From positions 115,708 through 179,707 of the forward strand of contig BGKB01000141.1 in assembly GCA_003116975.1 (NCBI GenBank): a stretch of 64,000 nucleotides of DNA, given 5' to 3'. The notes under the pieces are model-generated. The model had not been told where the DNA came from, searched no databases, and saw only the letters and a program-made list of their open reading frames with translations. This document shows, piece by piece, positions 42,604 through 54,473 of the stretch. Made by a program: the position numbers and the translations under genes. Each line of letters begins with the position of its first letter. Position 1 is the stretch's first letter. Source of the stretch: Aurantiochytrium sp. KH105 (lineage: Eukaryota > Sar > Bigyra > Thraustochytrida > Thraustochytriidae).

Positions 42604-42606
42604 AAG
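42427..42606 (+). mobile_element. Ty1/copia fragment, reverse-transcriptase end to RNase H start, opposite orientation
   Basis: The + strand reads AYVLHGLSRHCHRNSIEHGQ, then ALKRVFRYVSETREM and MRINVFTDASY, matching the copia segment linking the reverse transcriptase thumb to RNase H. After 42606 the similarity stops. This fragment would lie directly upstream of the RNase H piece in an intact element but is inverted relative to it. Confidence 0.82.
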
Positions 42607-43961
42607 TTCAATCAGACATGTAAACAAGAGATTTTCTCTTTTGAAGTTGACTCAATGTTATTGTCATGGTCATGGTCCTCTTCCTCTGCGATTAGATTGA
42701 AATCATATACCCTGCGGGGCGAAAGACCCCGCGACCTGAAGTGCGTTTGTGATATAGATAGTCATGAGACTTGTCTCGTCACGAATGGAGCTCCTCTTTA
42801 CATGGGAAAGTTTGCCGAAGCATCCAAGCCTTGCAAACGCCTTTGAAAAATATACTGTCTTGATTGGCAGCGGTGGTCTTTTCGTCGGCTTCTCTGAAAA
42901 TCTTGAAGGAGCCGCTCAGTCTTGGTTAAGACGACACGGAAAGGTGGCTTTCGCCTCATGCTTCTGCTGACGAACACGATCGAACACATTGTCTTTCGGA
43001 GCAGGGCGTGAGTGCATACATGGCTGAAGATTCAGGGATGGGTTTCTCCTCGCAACTCAATTCGGTACTGAAAAGCGAGAGGTGTTTTGAATGAAACTAC
43101 TCCCACGGGGCGACCTTTTCGAACTTTTAGAAAAATATCTATTGCTGCAGCTGCTTGCAGTTAGATAATAAATTTTTTAAAAATTGCCTAACCACCGCGT
43201 CCAGTTGGCCGCGGGTGTGCGAAACCCAATCTAATGAACTAAGAGTTTCTTAGAGTAAACTATAGGCGATAGGTAGGTGACTACAGCCTGCAGCAATAAA
43301 AGTTTTGACCGAAGTTACATTCACATCAGAACACCCCTCTTTTCAGTTTGGATTTTCAACGAGATCAAGTGGCTCAGGAAAAGGGCATTGAGGTCTCTCT
43401 CGTGCGTAGTACTAGTAGTTAGGAGAGAAGCAGAGAGCCTCTTGCGAGCCATTAAAAAAAAACAAAAAAAACAGGCTCTCTGGCGACGCCGGTGCACAAA
43501 TCTATGTGCTAAGAAACTTCATTGCCTCTCTCTCCCTCCGTGCTCTACAAAGACCAATCCTCTCAACTTTGCGCTTCCCCCTCCCCACTTCCCCCCCCGG
43601 CCCCCGTCTTTCGATCCCCGATTTCTCGTGCGTGTTGAGCACGCGCCAGTCACGCTGGCTGCTTGTGCCGCCGGCTCTGTAATTGCACGTCAGCGTCCCT
43701 GCCTCTCGCTGTCAGTGTGCACCTTGCACGCGCCGTTTAGCGCGACAAGCAGACGGCAAATCGCGGCTTCTCTTCTGCTACGCGCCGGGGTCCTCGCAGA
43801 CCTCGCGGACCTCGCGACGCCGAGCGTAGCAAGCACTGCCGCGCGCGAGCCTGCCCCCTTCCCCTCCCCCCCTTTCCCCAGCCCCGCCCCCGCCCCTCTT
43901 CTTCCCTCGCGCGCGCGGGCGCGTCTGCTGCCGGACGGTTCAACGCAAGATTGGCCACAAG
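42607..43961. other. Upstream region of the HET/TIR-like TPR gene
   Basis: AT-rich DNA to about 43.5 kb, then C-rich. Frames at 42764-42970 and 43277-44062 have no family resemblance; the latter is out of frame with the TPR gene and overlaps its start. A GC hairpin (42714-42732) is present. A promoter for the TPR gene is expected near 43.6-43.95 kb. Confidence 0.5.
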
Positions 43962-45854
43962 ATGGCCAGGAAGAAGTCCCTCTTGCACAAGCTGCGCCGG
44001 AGCCTGCCGCGCGTCAACCCGAGCCACCGAAAGGCGTCCGCGGCCTTCAACGAGATCTTTGACGAAGACGCACGCAAACTCGTCCAGCTGCGCAGTGTCT
44101 CTTTCCGCGCCGTAAAGAGCCTCTGCGATGGACTCCTCTCTGGCGAGGTTGCCAGCGACGTGGAGCTCTACGTGGCCACGCGCAAGCTCTCGGACAAGGT
44201 CAAAGAAGGGGCCACCCTACAGCTTACAAGTAGGAATAAGAACAGGATGAAAGGCCTAGAGCCACGCTCTGGAATGACGCTCACGTTCATGGCCAGGGAT
44301 GCCCGAAAGAAAGAACGCGACACGTGGACCACACAAGATGTCGCGAATTTCGTCTTGCCTACTTTTCTCTCCACAGAGCAACCCATTTACCTTGCAACCC
44401 TTGAGGAGCAGGATGTGGGCGATGAACTTCGAGGCACCTATGTCGCCCAGGCTCATGACTGTCTTTTCACGGATCTCGTTGATGCGCTGGAAAAGCACTT
44501 TGGCGAGGACGCCGAGTCGGCTTTCGTTTGGCTCGACATCCTATGCACCGATCAAAAGCTTCTCAGAAAGTCCAAGTCCAAGCTTCCCACCGAGATCGCC
44601 AACGCCAAGCAAAAGTATCTCACGAGCGGTATGCATCGGGCCATTGGAAAATTCGACGCTGCCGTCATCTTCATCGACAAATGGGACACACCTGCGCCCC
44701 TGCAGCAGGCGTGGACCGCCTGGGAAATCCTTGGCGCGATCAACAGAGAGAGCTCCGTCGAGGTCATTTTCGCGCCAGGCCAAGCGGAAGACTTTCTTGA
44801 ACGCCTACGTGACGATGCTGAGGCATTGGCCAAAATTGTGACCAAGCCCAGCGATCTGCGCAGTGCCACAAGTGCTTACACGGACGACAAGGCCACCATT
44901 GATGACGCCGTCGAAAGCTATCTTCCCGACGGATACGTTACGCTCAATGCGTCCATCAACAAGTGCATGCGCGAGTCGCTTGCCCGGATCGCCGAGGATG
45001 CGGTCAAGGAAATACGTCTCAGCGGCAAGGAGGAGGCCCTTGCGGAAGTTCTGATCTGCGCTGGTTACTTTTTGAACCAGCAAGACATGTCCGACAAGGC
45101 ACTCCTTTACTACAAAGAAGCCCTGGTGATTCGCCGGGCTGCCTGTGCAAATGGCGAAGCCACATACGAGCTGGCCACGGTGCTCAACGGACTTGCAGGC
45201 GTGCACTTTACCCTTGGCAACTATAAAGAAGCTCTTGAAGCCTCCCAGGAGGCTCTTGATATTGTCGTCAAGGTGCACGGCGAGAAGGCTCATGATACAG
45301 CGACAGTGCTCAACAACATGGCGCTTATGCACTGCGCCATGGGAGATCACGAAAAGGCCCTCGAAGACTTCGAGACGGCACTTTCCATTGACAAGGCTCT
45401 TGGAAACCAAAGAGCTGACGAGGCCACGACTCTCTTCAACATTGCTGCGACGTATGAAGCGCAAGAGAACTACGAGGATGCTTTGCAAACTTTTAAAGAG
45501 GCATTGCGCCTGCGCCAATCTGTTTTCGGACATAACGACCCTCTCGTTGGACAAACACACAACAACATCGGTTTTGTGTACGCTTGTCTGAAGAATTACG
45601 CGGCCGCGGAAAGGTCCTACAGCGAAGCTCTCAGCATCCTTAAAAAGGCTCATGGTGACTGCCATCCCGATGTCGCCACAACTCTCATCAATATCGGGGC
45701 CCTGCATCTTGAGCAAAAGAATACTGACAAGGCGTTGGAGGTTTTTACACAGGCGAAGCTCATTTTCCTCGAGCTTCTCGGTCCTGGCAACGCTCACACC
45801 AAGGAAGCAATTGACTGGGTGCGGGATTGCGAAGAAGCCAATGCCTCAACCTAA
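43962..45854 (+). CDS. TPR protein with N-terminal HET/TIR-like domain, 630 aa
   Basis: Residues 1-105 form a basic, Arg/Lys-rich lead. Residues about 155-295 carry a conserved-looking alpha/beta region: TYVAQAHDCLFTDLVDALE, then FVWLDILCTDQ (188-198), then AAVIFIDKWDTPAPLQQAW plus TAWEI (233-256). The WxDxxCxxQ and later W-x-x-(W/Q)E pattern recalls fungal heterokaryon-incompatibility (HET) domains and related TIR-type folds. Similar N-termini occur fused to kinesin-light-chain-type repeats in many algal and choanoflagellate proteins. Residues about 360-620 contain six TPRs of 42 residues (for example ATVLNNMALMHCAMGDHEKA). This looks like a sensor or scaffold with a signalling N-terminus; function unknown. 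No active-site Glu can be assigned. The frame is intact. Confidence 0.85.
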   Translation: MARKKSLLHKLRRSLPRVNPSHRKASAAFNEIFDEDARKLVQLRSVSFRAVKSLCDGLLSGEVASDVELYVATRKLSDKVKEGATLQLTSRNKNRMKGLEPRSGMTLTFMARDARKKERDTWTTQDVANFVLPTFLSTEQPIYLATLEEQDVGDELRGTYVAQAHDCLFTDLVDALEKHFGEDAESAFVWLDILCTDQKLLRKSKSKLPTEIANAKQKYLTSGMHRAIGKFDAAVIFIDKWDTPAPLQQAWTAWEILGAINRESSVEVIFAPGQAEDFLERLRDDAEALAKIVTKPSDLRSATSAYTDDKATIDDAVESYLPDGYVTLNASINKCMRESLARIAEDAVKEIRLSGKEEALAEVLICAGYFLNQQDMSDKALLYYKEALVIRRAACANGEATYELATVLNGLAGVHFTLGNYKEALEASQEALDIVVKVHGEKAHDTATVLNNMALMHCAMGDHEKALEDFETALSIDKALGNQRADEATTLFNIAATYEAQENYEDALQTFKEALRLRQSVFGHNDPLVGQTHNNIGFVYACLKNYAAAERSYSEALSILKKAHGDCHPDVATTLINIGALHLEQKNTDKALEVFTQAKLIFLELLGPGNAHTKEAIDWVRDCEEANAST

Positions 45855-46186
45855 ATTTTCTCTCAGAAATAGGCTTACATGATTTTGTTGTTCCAAATTG
45901 ATTCCTTGGGCCCTCATCACAGGTACTGTTGGACTTCGAGGTCCCGTCGGCGCTCTCTTTTGAAAGATTCTCCCGTACAGACATTTCAAGTATATCAAGG
46001 ACGTCAATGCACGACACGTTCACAACAAGTCTACTCTCCAACTGGACAAAACTCTGGGTCAAGCATGCGGCGCCGTCAAGAAGCAATCATGCCAGCCAAG
46101 ATTGATCACGTTGAAGTCCATTAGAAACGCCATGAGAATGCCTTGATGAAAAAGTGGACAAAGTATGAATCTAGATCATTATGCCT

Positions 46187-46460
46187 CACGACCGGCAATC
46201 GGGTCCGCCTCGTCCAAAACCGAGACGATCTCCTGAGTTAAACCTTTGGCGGTTCGCACAACAGGTCCAATAGATACAGAAAGCTCTCGCTCGTGCTTGG
46301 ATACAAGCGCGAGCCGCAGGCTGGCAGGTTCGTTGCGGTTGTTGTCAAATCAGAGCGCTTCACGTAAACGACGAACGGTCAAGATCCGCGCAAAAACACG
46401 AGCCTTGGCGCTTGCGCAAGCTCTTGCATGACCAAGATCGACATCCCACATCCGCGGAAT
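46187..46460 (-). pseudogene. Possible coding relic with one in-frame stop
   Basis: On the reverse strand the frame reads LGHARACASAKARVFARIL, then RRLREAL, a TGA stop, FDNNRNEPASLRLALVSK, then SVSIGPVVRTAKGLTQEIVS to a TAA at 46187. The composition looks protein-like, unlike the biased frames nearby, but no family is recognised and the TGA breaks it. Could equally be chance. Confidence 0.25.
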
Positions 46461-46766
46461 CTTTTGCTGACGACATCAGGGAGCCAAGAAAAATGAAATC
46501 GGCTAACCTCGTCTACAGCAAGTAAATAGTGCTAAGCGCAGCGACAAGACTTCACTTTCGTGAGCAAACTCTTCAACTAATCGACCAGTCGTTGTTACTA
46601 AGCAGAACAAATCTCGGATTCTTGCGACGAGCATCTCCTCCATAACCAGGGCGGCGTGAACTCACAACGGGCTATTGCTCGACGGCAAGCTCTCTCGCTG
46701 CTGGCAAAATGGACTCAATTCACAACCCCCACGTCACCCAGACAAACGTATGAATGCATTGTGTGC

Positions 46767-46793
46767 CTCTCTCTCTCTCTCTCTCTCTCTTTC
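46767..46793. repeat. (CT)n dinucleotide repeat
   Basis: About 13 CT units. Confidence 0.95.
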
Positions 46794-47539
46794 TGTTTCC
46801 GAAAAGCAAGTTATCTGGGCAGATCGTGCGCCTGCAAGGCCGACGCTGCGTTAAAAGGTCACTCTGGCAAGTCATGTGACAGGTTTGCGATACGCGAGCG
46901 TATGCTGGAGACATGCGTTTAGATGCCCAAGTGACCTCGCTTCTTGGCTCCTCCCCCAAGGGCTTTTTCTCGGCACCAACTTTCATCTACGGACATTCAG
47001 ATGCCCTCCTCGAGCACCCTGGGTGAAAATGCCATAACTTTCGAACAAGTTGTAAATGGAATGGAACAGCTCGTTGCGATGCTGCGCGCGTCATTACCAT
47101 GGCTGAAGGATGCAGCAACGCTTGTCTCTCTGCATCTGTCTGAATCGGCACGCGCCTGCCGCGCACTTTTCAGCTCTGGCGGCTCGAAGTCTTGAGTTCG
47201 TCGGCTGAAACAATATGAGTATGGGCGAGTATGCGATGAATTTTCTCTCTGCGTTCGCACAACAGCGGTGACCCTCATTTCTCTATTTCTCTCTTTGCGC
47301 GCGCGCGTTCGCTCTCTCTTGCTTCTGGCGAGAAGCCCGCACGCGTCGTATGGGCCGAATCAAATGGAGGCAGGGGAGCCTCCACAGCTGAAAGATTATC
47401 TCTCGCGTTCCTGGAGCCACTCTCGCTGTTGCGACAGAGGCCGCTTGGTAGCTTCACATCGAGCTAAGCCTACACCGCTGCGCTGTATTTTGCTTCGCCG
47501 GCATGCTGTCGACCTGTCGCGTCCCTAACTTAAATCCTT

Positions 47540-47575
47540 TCCATTCCATCCCATCCCATCTTGTCCCATCCCATT
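47540..47575. repeat. (CCCAT)n pentanucleotide repeat
   Basis: About six CCATT/CCCAT units with one interruption. Confidence 0.85.
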
Positions 47576-47904
47576 CGCGCAGCGCAGCGCAACACTGCGC
47601 AACGCACGCAACGCGACGCGGGCCTGCGTTCTCGAATCGGCCGCTCGCACGGGACGCGCTGCAGGCCTCCGGGAGTCTCCGGGGCTGCAGCTTCTCTTCC
47701 AGGGCCCGCGCTCCTTCCGAGCGCACTCAGCAGTGGCAGACCGGAGGCAGCAATGGCAGGTTGGAGGATGAAAAGATGCGAGCAGGAGCTGCAGCAGCTG
47801 CGGAGCGGAGAGGAAAGGAGAGTCATCCTTTGCGACGGGCGGTCGAAACGGAGGCGTGCGCGATTTTGGTGGCAGTGGGCCAGCGAGCCTGGAGGTTGTT
47901 TGTC

Positions 47905-48050
47905 ATCATCGCCTTAGAGGCTGGGTATGGTAGATTGGCCTTGGGAGGTGTTAATCATGATCGCCCTGGAGGCTGTCGAGATCATCGCCTTGGAGCTTGT
48001 TGATCATCATCGCCCTGGAGATCATTCTCTCCTTGGAGGCTGGCGATTAT
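47905..48050. repeat. Degenerate minisatellite of about 37-40 bp
   Basis: The words ATCATCGCC(C/T)TGGAG and GGAGGCTG recur three to four times with varying spacing. Confidence 0.65.
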
Positions 48051-51000
48051 CAGAGGTTGTTGTTCTTTTTCACTGCCTGTGCAATGCTGCAGAGGAGCAC
48101 CCTCGCGATTTTGTGGGAGACGCGACAAAGGCAAAATGGTCGCGTGCGCCTCGGTCCGGGCGGATTCGCAACCAGCTTCGCAAGATGGCGATCGTGGCAT
48201 GGCGACACTCATTCACGGCTACTCGCAGAGTTCGAGTTGCGCGAGATGATGATTTTTACGCGCAGGACCAGCCTCGGCACGGCACGGCACAGCACAGCAC
48301 TGCACGGCACGGCTGCGTTGTCGAGAATGACGATAATCTTGAACCCGCCCGGGTCACTCTCGGCACTCAGGCCCGAGCAGCTCCGCTGCACGAGCTCCAT
48401 GGGCTCCACTGCGCAGCGCAGCTGGCAGTGGCGCTCGCAACAATCTCGTCGCGAGCGGCCGGGGATCAAGGGTCGAACGGTCGCCACGCCCTGGAAGCCG
48501 CCGGCCGTGATTTGCAGGCGCGCGCCATGTCCTAACAAGTCGCGCCGCGCAGTGCCGTGCCGTGCCGCCGCTCGCTCGCTTCGCATTTGTGCTCGGTCTC
48601 TGCGCCGCCGGGGATGGATGCGGACGGCCTCGGCCCCGCCGTCGCCAGCCTCGACCTGGAGGGCGCGCGCATGCATGCGCACACGGTGGGCGAGGAGGCC
48701 GGGTCTTCGAGCTTGGCGCCGCGCCCGATCACGGCCGGGCTGCGGCCCGAACCAACCGGCGGCGGCCTTTCCTTTCCTGCGCCGGGCTTAGCTAGCTAGC
48801 TCTCTCGCTCTCGCTCGCTCTCTCTCCGCACCCGCGCTGGCGCCTGCTTCCTCCCGCCGCGGCGCAGGTCGCGCGGCCTGGAGCGGCCAGGCATCGCGCG
48901 GCACGGAGGCATAGATCCCGTTGCCTCAAATGGAAATCCAAGCAAGATGCATCGTCCTTGTGCCTCGATGCACGTGTAACAAATTGATGCTCATCACCGT
49001 GAACGAAGCAATGCACGACCCAAGGTTGATGAAGAATGCATGGACGGATAGACGGATGGATGCATGTAGGGATGCAGGGACGGATGGATGGATGGATGGC
49101 TGCGGCCATGGCAGCTGGCAGCGGGGTCGATCCATCCCCGGCGCCATACCCATCCGTCCGTCCGTTGCGACGCGCAGCAATGTATGCGGATGGTGGGTGC
49201 GAATGCAAGTGGCCTCTTGCGCGGTCTTGCCGGGGAGGATCCCGCACGAAGCAGCAGCAGCAGCTGCAGCAACCAGCAAAGCTGCCTGTGTCACTGGCTG
49301 AGTGGCACCAACCACCGAAAGACTGGCCAAGTAAGAAGAAATGAAAGATCGACTGGCGTGGCGCTGGCAGTCGCAGCTGCAGCAGCAGCTGGCATGGCAT
49401 ACTCTGAGGCGGCGGCGACGGCGGCTGCGACGGACAGTGAGGAGGATCATCAGACGATGGAAAGGGCGTCAGAGAGACGCCATGCGGATTCGAGCCATGC
49501 CCAGGACGAGCACTTCTTCATCGTTTATTCCGTGCGGGCGTAGCCCAAGTGCGCCCGCAGTGGCACAAGACCGAGGTGGACTTCCCATTCCGTCGCACCA
49601 CCTCTTCCCATGCATGCTCTCCGTGCTCCCATCAATCGCACACTACACTCACTACACACTCGGACAAGTCCTGACAGCCACGTACGCTGCACTGTGTTGC
49701 CACCGTCCCGGCCGCTGCACCATCGTCATCCGCCGCCGTCGCCGCCAGCACGGGCGTCCCGCGCACCCGGCTTTCACGGCACGGCGGGCCGGATTCGCAG
49801 CTTCAAGCAAGCATATGCCGAGCCCGTCAGATCTGCGCCTGGCCGCTGCCGCTGCAATCTTGCTTGTCGTGGCCTGTCAATCATCTTAGCAAGCCAGGTC
49901 CCCACACTGGCTCGTTAGCTCCCCGCACCCTCCGCCGTCCAGCCCTGTCCCCGGCGCGCTGCAGGGTCGCAGGCTCCACCCGCAAAAAGGGTCGCCTTGA
50001 CAATCTCGCTCGCAGCCACTGGCCGCTGCTCGGGGCGCCAGCGCTCGCCGGCACTGCTCGCCGCTGCTCGCACCGCTCGCCGTCGCCCTCGTTCGTCCCT
50101 GGACGCCGCTCTGCGTTCCTTCGCCGCACATCTCTGCACCAAGCGAGCGGCTTCTTCGCGGGTTTCTCCGTCCGTTCGGCCGCGTTCAACGCCGTTCCTG
50201 CTCTCCCATTTCTTTTCTTTTCCTTCTTTCTTTTTCTTTCTTTTTTCCCTTACCAGCCTCTTCTCCTTTTCTTTCGTTCTTTTTTCTCGCTTACAAAAAG
50301 GTAGCGTCCCCGCAGTGCAAGCCCATCCGTCCTTCCGCGCATTCACAGTCAAGTTTATATCTATGCTAGTATGCTGTTCTTCCTTTCAAATTTCTTTCAA
50401 TTTCTTTCTTTTATTTCATTTTATCCACCAGCGCGTGCCGTCTTCCTCGTTCGTCCTCGTTCTTCCTCCGCACTCGACCAGGCGCTGCCTGCTCTCGAAC
50501 CATTTTTCGCTCCCGCGCGCGCGCCGGAGCCGCCCGCCTCTTCTCGCTTCTTCTCGCCCCGCCTCCCGTCCCTCTCTCCCCTCGCTCGCGGCGCGCCTCT
50601 CGCGGCAGGCGCCTCGCGTCTCGACTTCCTCGCTCTTCGCGATGCTGCGAGGATGGTGCTTCTGCTTCGCTCGGCCGGACTGACTGACCGACGGGACCGC
50701 GGCCTCGAGATCGCGCGCAAAGGCGGGCGAGGACGACTTCACGGTGCCTGCCGTCCGGGCTGGCCGCCGCTGCGCGCGATGTGGATTCACGCACCAGTAG
50801 CGGAGACCATTGCCGCGCCAATCTTGCGTAGAAGAAACGGTGAAGTCGAGACAAGATCGCGGCCGTGGCGGCGCCTGAACGAAGAAAGGGGATCACGAGG
50901 CGCTGGCGAGCGCAGCGCCAAAGATCTCGAGGCGATTCGGAGAGAGAGAGAGCGAGCGAGCGGGGCGAGGCACTATCGCCTCGGCACAGAAGCCCAGGAG

Positions 51001-51532
51001 AGCAGCCGTCTGGAAGCTCTTTTCCAAGCCCTTTTGCCCAAAATGCCGCTCCAGGCGGCGCCGGGGCGAGCCGAACGGCCCCGGCGAGCAGTTCGCGAGC
51101 AGCGCCGTGCAGCTGCGCCGCTGCTCGCGGATTTTGCTCGGACGCGGCGCGATCTTCGCCCGCTCGCTCGCTCGCTCGCTTGGTCTCGGCCTCGCACTGC
51201 CGCGCCGCTCCTCGTCTTCGCCGCGCCGCACCAGCCTGCCTTGCCTGCCTATCCTTGGCCGCTAGCTGAGAAACGCCAAGTTTACTGCACGGTGCGTGCG
51301 CTGCGGTGCGGTCCCTGCCGCTGCACTCGATCTCCTGCCCTGTCCCTTTCTTCGCGCCCTTATTACGCCGCCTCGCGCTGTCTCCTCTGCTCCGCCCCGC
51401 CCCCCCAGCACCCGCAGTGCGGCTGTGCTTTCGTGTGACGCGACACAGGTCCGGCTTGCCGTCGACACGCGCGACAGCGACCACAGCCACGAGCCCGCCA
51501 ACCGCGACTTCTCTCGCTCCCGAGTCCACGGG

Positions 51533-51552
51533 GCGAGGCGAGGCGAGGCGGG
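51533..51552. repeat. (CGAGG)n pentanucleotide repeat
   Basis: Three to four GGCGA units followed by G-rich sequence. Confidence 0.7.
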
Positions 51553-53727
51553 GCCGGGCGGGGAAAGCCGACTTCAGCGGGGAGGCGCTCGCGTGGTCGC
51601 CGCTGCAGCGTTGGCTGGCTGGCAGTGCTGGCTGGCTGGCCGGCAGGATCCAAGAAGTGCGAACAGGGTAGGGTGGGAGCCACGGCATCCGCGAGGAGGC
51701 GCCTTCGAGGTAGGATTCTGCTTCCCTGCGCGACAGGATCGCGCGTGCGGCGGGCGACGCGACGTGCAAGGAGGCAACGAACGCGAGAAGGAGGATAACG
51801 AGCAGGAAAATTAACGAGCAAGCGCCGAGCAGGCTGGACCATGGCCCCGGTGCGCGCTTCCACTTTCGAATTTTGTTCTGTAAGTTTGTCTGCGAATTGG
51901 TTTGTTTTGTTTTACTCGGAGCCGAGCGTATGCACTCCGTCCATGGAATGCGCGCGCTGCAGTGCGTGCTGCACGGCCGTACAACACCGCGCGAGGCGGA
52001 TGAACGAAAGCAAACGTGCAAGAACAGTGCACTTGAGGCAGCTCTGCCAGGCTCCCGGGCAGCTGGTACGAAGGAATTGGTCCGCCGCCGCGGAAAGCGC
52101 GCAACAGCAAAAGTGCCCTGCGGCTTCTGACCCTATCAAGGAACATGCCGGAAGGATCGCGAACAAGGCCCAACCAGCAGGAATTGGAGTCAAGCCCGCG
52201 CAACACGCGCCCCGCTGGAAGCCAGCGTCCAAGGAAATGGCCTTGTGCACGTCGGGAGTGCTTTCATCCCCCCCTCATTCTGTCCATTCCAATCCATCGT
52301 GGGCCTGCTCGGCGGCGAGTGCGAGCGGCTCGGAGATCGGGACGGGCGAGCACTTGGGTTGTTCAGTTTGCCGAGCAAGGCCGTCATCTGCAGCACCTGC
52401 GTTGCGTCGTCCGCGTCACAGTCGTTCGTTCGATCATCGATCGCACTCTCGCGACGTTCCGGAGCGGCGCAGCGTTCCGCGTTTTCGATAAGAAGAGGCT
52501 GGATATTTCGAGTTTCGAAGGCTTTGTTTTGGCCTACAGGTTTTCTAACGCAACTCTGGCAACCTGAAGCAACCCTGACAACCCAGCGGGTCTCGAAGGT
52601 TCCACAGCGCATTTTTTTTCTGCAGCCGACTGTCAAAAGCTTGGCTAGCTTTAAACGAAGCGCGGCTTCTTGCACTCTCCCACCATGCAAAGCACATGAG
52701 GACGCTCTTTCCTCCTGATGACAGCATGTGCACGCGCGCTTCGCCTCGCCATGCGCATGCGTATGTGCATGCGCACGCAGTGCATGCGTCCTCTGCGGAC
52801 TTTGGAACTCGCCTCCAAGCAGAGTTTCACGTGTTTTTGACCAGCACAATCCGGAACCGAAATGAACTTCCTCGAGCCTACACAGCCCACCCGGCCCGGC
52901 CCGCGCGGCACGCTGCAGGCTGGCTGACGCGAAACTCGCCCTCGCGCGTCGGGCTTCGCATCGTCCGCAGTTGCACGCGGCGGCGCTCCAAATGCCGGCA
53001 GAGCAAGCTAGCTCTCCGCTTTGCCTTTGCACACACTGGCCGGGTCGCGAGTTTCGAGTCGCGAGAACCGAGACTCGGACTCTGCGCGTCCCAGCGTTGC
53101 GTTTTGTTTTTTCGTCCCGGTTCTCTGCCCTCGACGGTGCCGCCACCGCACGCGCCGCAGAAAGAAAGACCTCTTGCTGGGCTTCTATTTTTTCTTCTTA
53201 TCATTATTATTTCCCGGTCGCTCCGGCTCGTGGACCTCATCCGCCGCCTCAAACCTCCTCTCGCCGTCGCTCTCGCCGTCGCTCTCGCCGTCGCTCACTC
53301 ACTCAGTCTCCAAGTCAAGCCTAGCCTCTCTCCTCCTTTCTCTCCGCCGCCTTCCTCTTCCCTTCCTTCCTCCCGCAGCACCCACAGCGGCGTAGCAGGC
53401 CGCGGCCCGCCCCGGCCACCGAAGGCCGGCGCAGAGAGCATGGACAGAGAGAGGTGGAAGGAGAGGACCCGACAGGCAGGAAAAGACGAGCGCCACCCGG
53501 TCCGCGTCCCGCGCGGCGCCCGCCCGCCGCCCGCCGCTCGCCTGCCCGAGCCCGCGCCTGCGTCCGTATCCTGGGCGGGCGCGTGGCCAGCCCCCGCGGG
53601 CGGCTGGGCCGCGCCCTCCCTCGCCTCGCGCCCGCCGCCGGCCGCTCCGCGCAGGCGAGCGCGCGCGCGCGAGAACACAACGCAGGAGCTCGCGCGTCGC
53701 GTTGCCTGCGTTGCGCTGGGCCGCAGG

Positions 53728-53755
53728 CCTGCCTGCCTGCCTGCCTGCCTGCCTG
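53728..53755. repeat. (CCTG)n tetranucleotide repeat
   Basis: Seven CCTG units. Confidence 0.9.
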
Positions 53756-54451
53756 AGTGCGCGTGGATGTGCGTGTGCGTGCGCGAGGGAGGCTGCGTCG
53801 GAGGCCGCGTCGCCTCGCCCGCCTCGCACACGCGGCCGCGGAGCCCACGCGGGCCGAGCCAGCGCAGCCCGGCGGAGAAGGAGAGGACTGCGCGGGGGAA
53901 GTAGCCTGGCGCGGCCAGGCTCGGCGCCGGCAGCCAGGGAGGCGGCGAGGCAGCGAGCGCGCTGGGGAGGGAGGGGGCCCGTGCAGAGCGACCCGCGCGG
54001 TCGCGAGGTGCCCTTCTTTTCTTCTCTTGTGCGTGCCACTCCTGTGTTTGTTTTCACTTTTTCCGGGGCCTCGCTCGCCGGAAAACCTTCAGGGCGCGGA
54101 GCGGCTGGTGGATGGATGGCTGATGTCGCAAAAGACTGTCGGATGGACGTCTCGGCGCTCGCCCATTCCGCTCGCATCGCTCGCGTCGCGTGTGCCATGT
54201 GTGCGTACGCGTGGTTTTCTGCACGCGCTGGCCCGTTCGCTCATTCATTCACGCATTCATTCATTCAGCCACGTAGCGGGCTCGGCCAGTCCTCTACGGC
54301 AGGCTCCGACCGGGCTTCCACTCTCTCTCTCCTCGTCGTCCTGCACGAGCCGCTGCCTCGCTCTTCCACGGGCGACCATTCGCGCGGCAGCGGTCAATCG
54401 GTCGTCCGATCGACCCAACCTCGTCCGGCCAGCCAGCTGACGATCAACCTC

Positions 54452-54473
54452 TCAATCAATCAATCAATCAATC
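54452..54473. repeat. (CAAT)n tetranucleotide repeat
   Basis: Five CAAT units, 580-600 bases upstream of AP2 gene 3. Confidence 0.9.

Larger units (their letters stand above)
45855..47500. other. AT-richer region downstream of the TPR gene
   Basis: No intact gene recognised. The reverse strand of about 46187-46460 may be a coding relic. A (CT)n run lies at 46767-46793. The small frame 46944-47195 (83 codons) has normal composition but no recognisable family and is left uncalled. Confidence 0.45.

Noticed and set aside
42714..42732. GC hairpin with GAAAGACCCCG, like a short piece of large-subunit rRNA
   Set aside because: Only about eleven bases agree with rRNA and the flanks do not; most likely chance.
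46944..47195. 83-codon frame near the end of the AT-rich island
   Set aside because: Composition is protein-like, but length, lack of family match and lack of context do not support a call.
50411..52021. 536-codon frame on the reverse strand in the desert
   Set aside because: Translation is Arg/Ala/Ser/Pro-rich without any domain, and long frames also exist on the opposite strand; typical of GC-rich DNA poor in stops.
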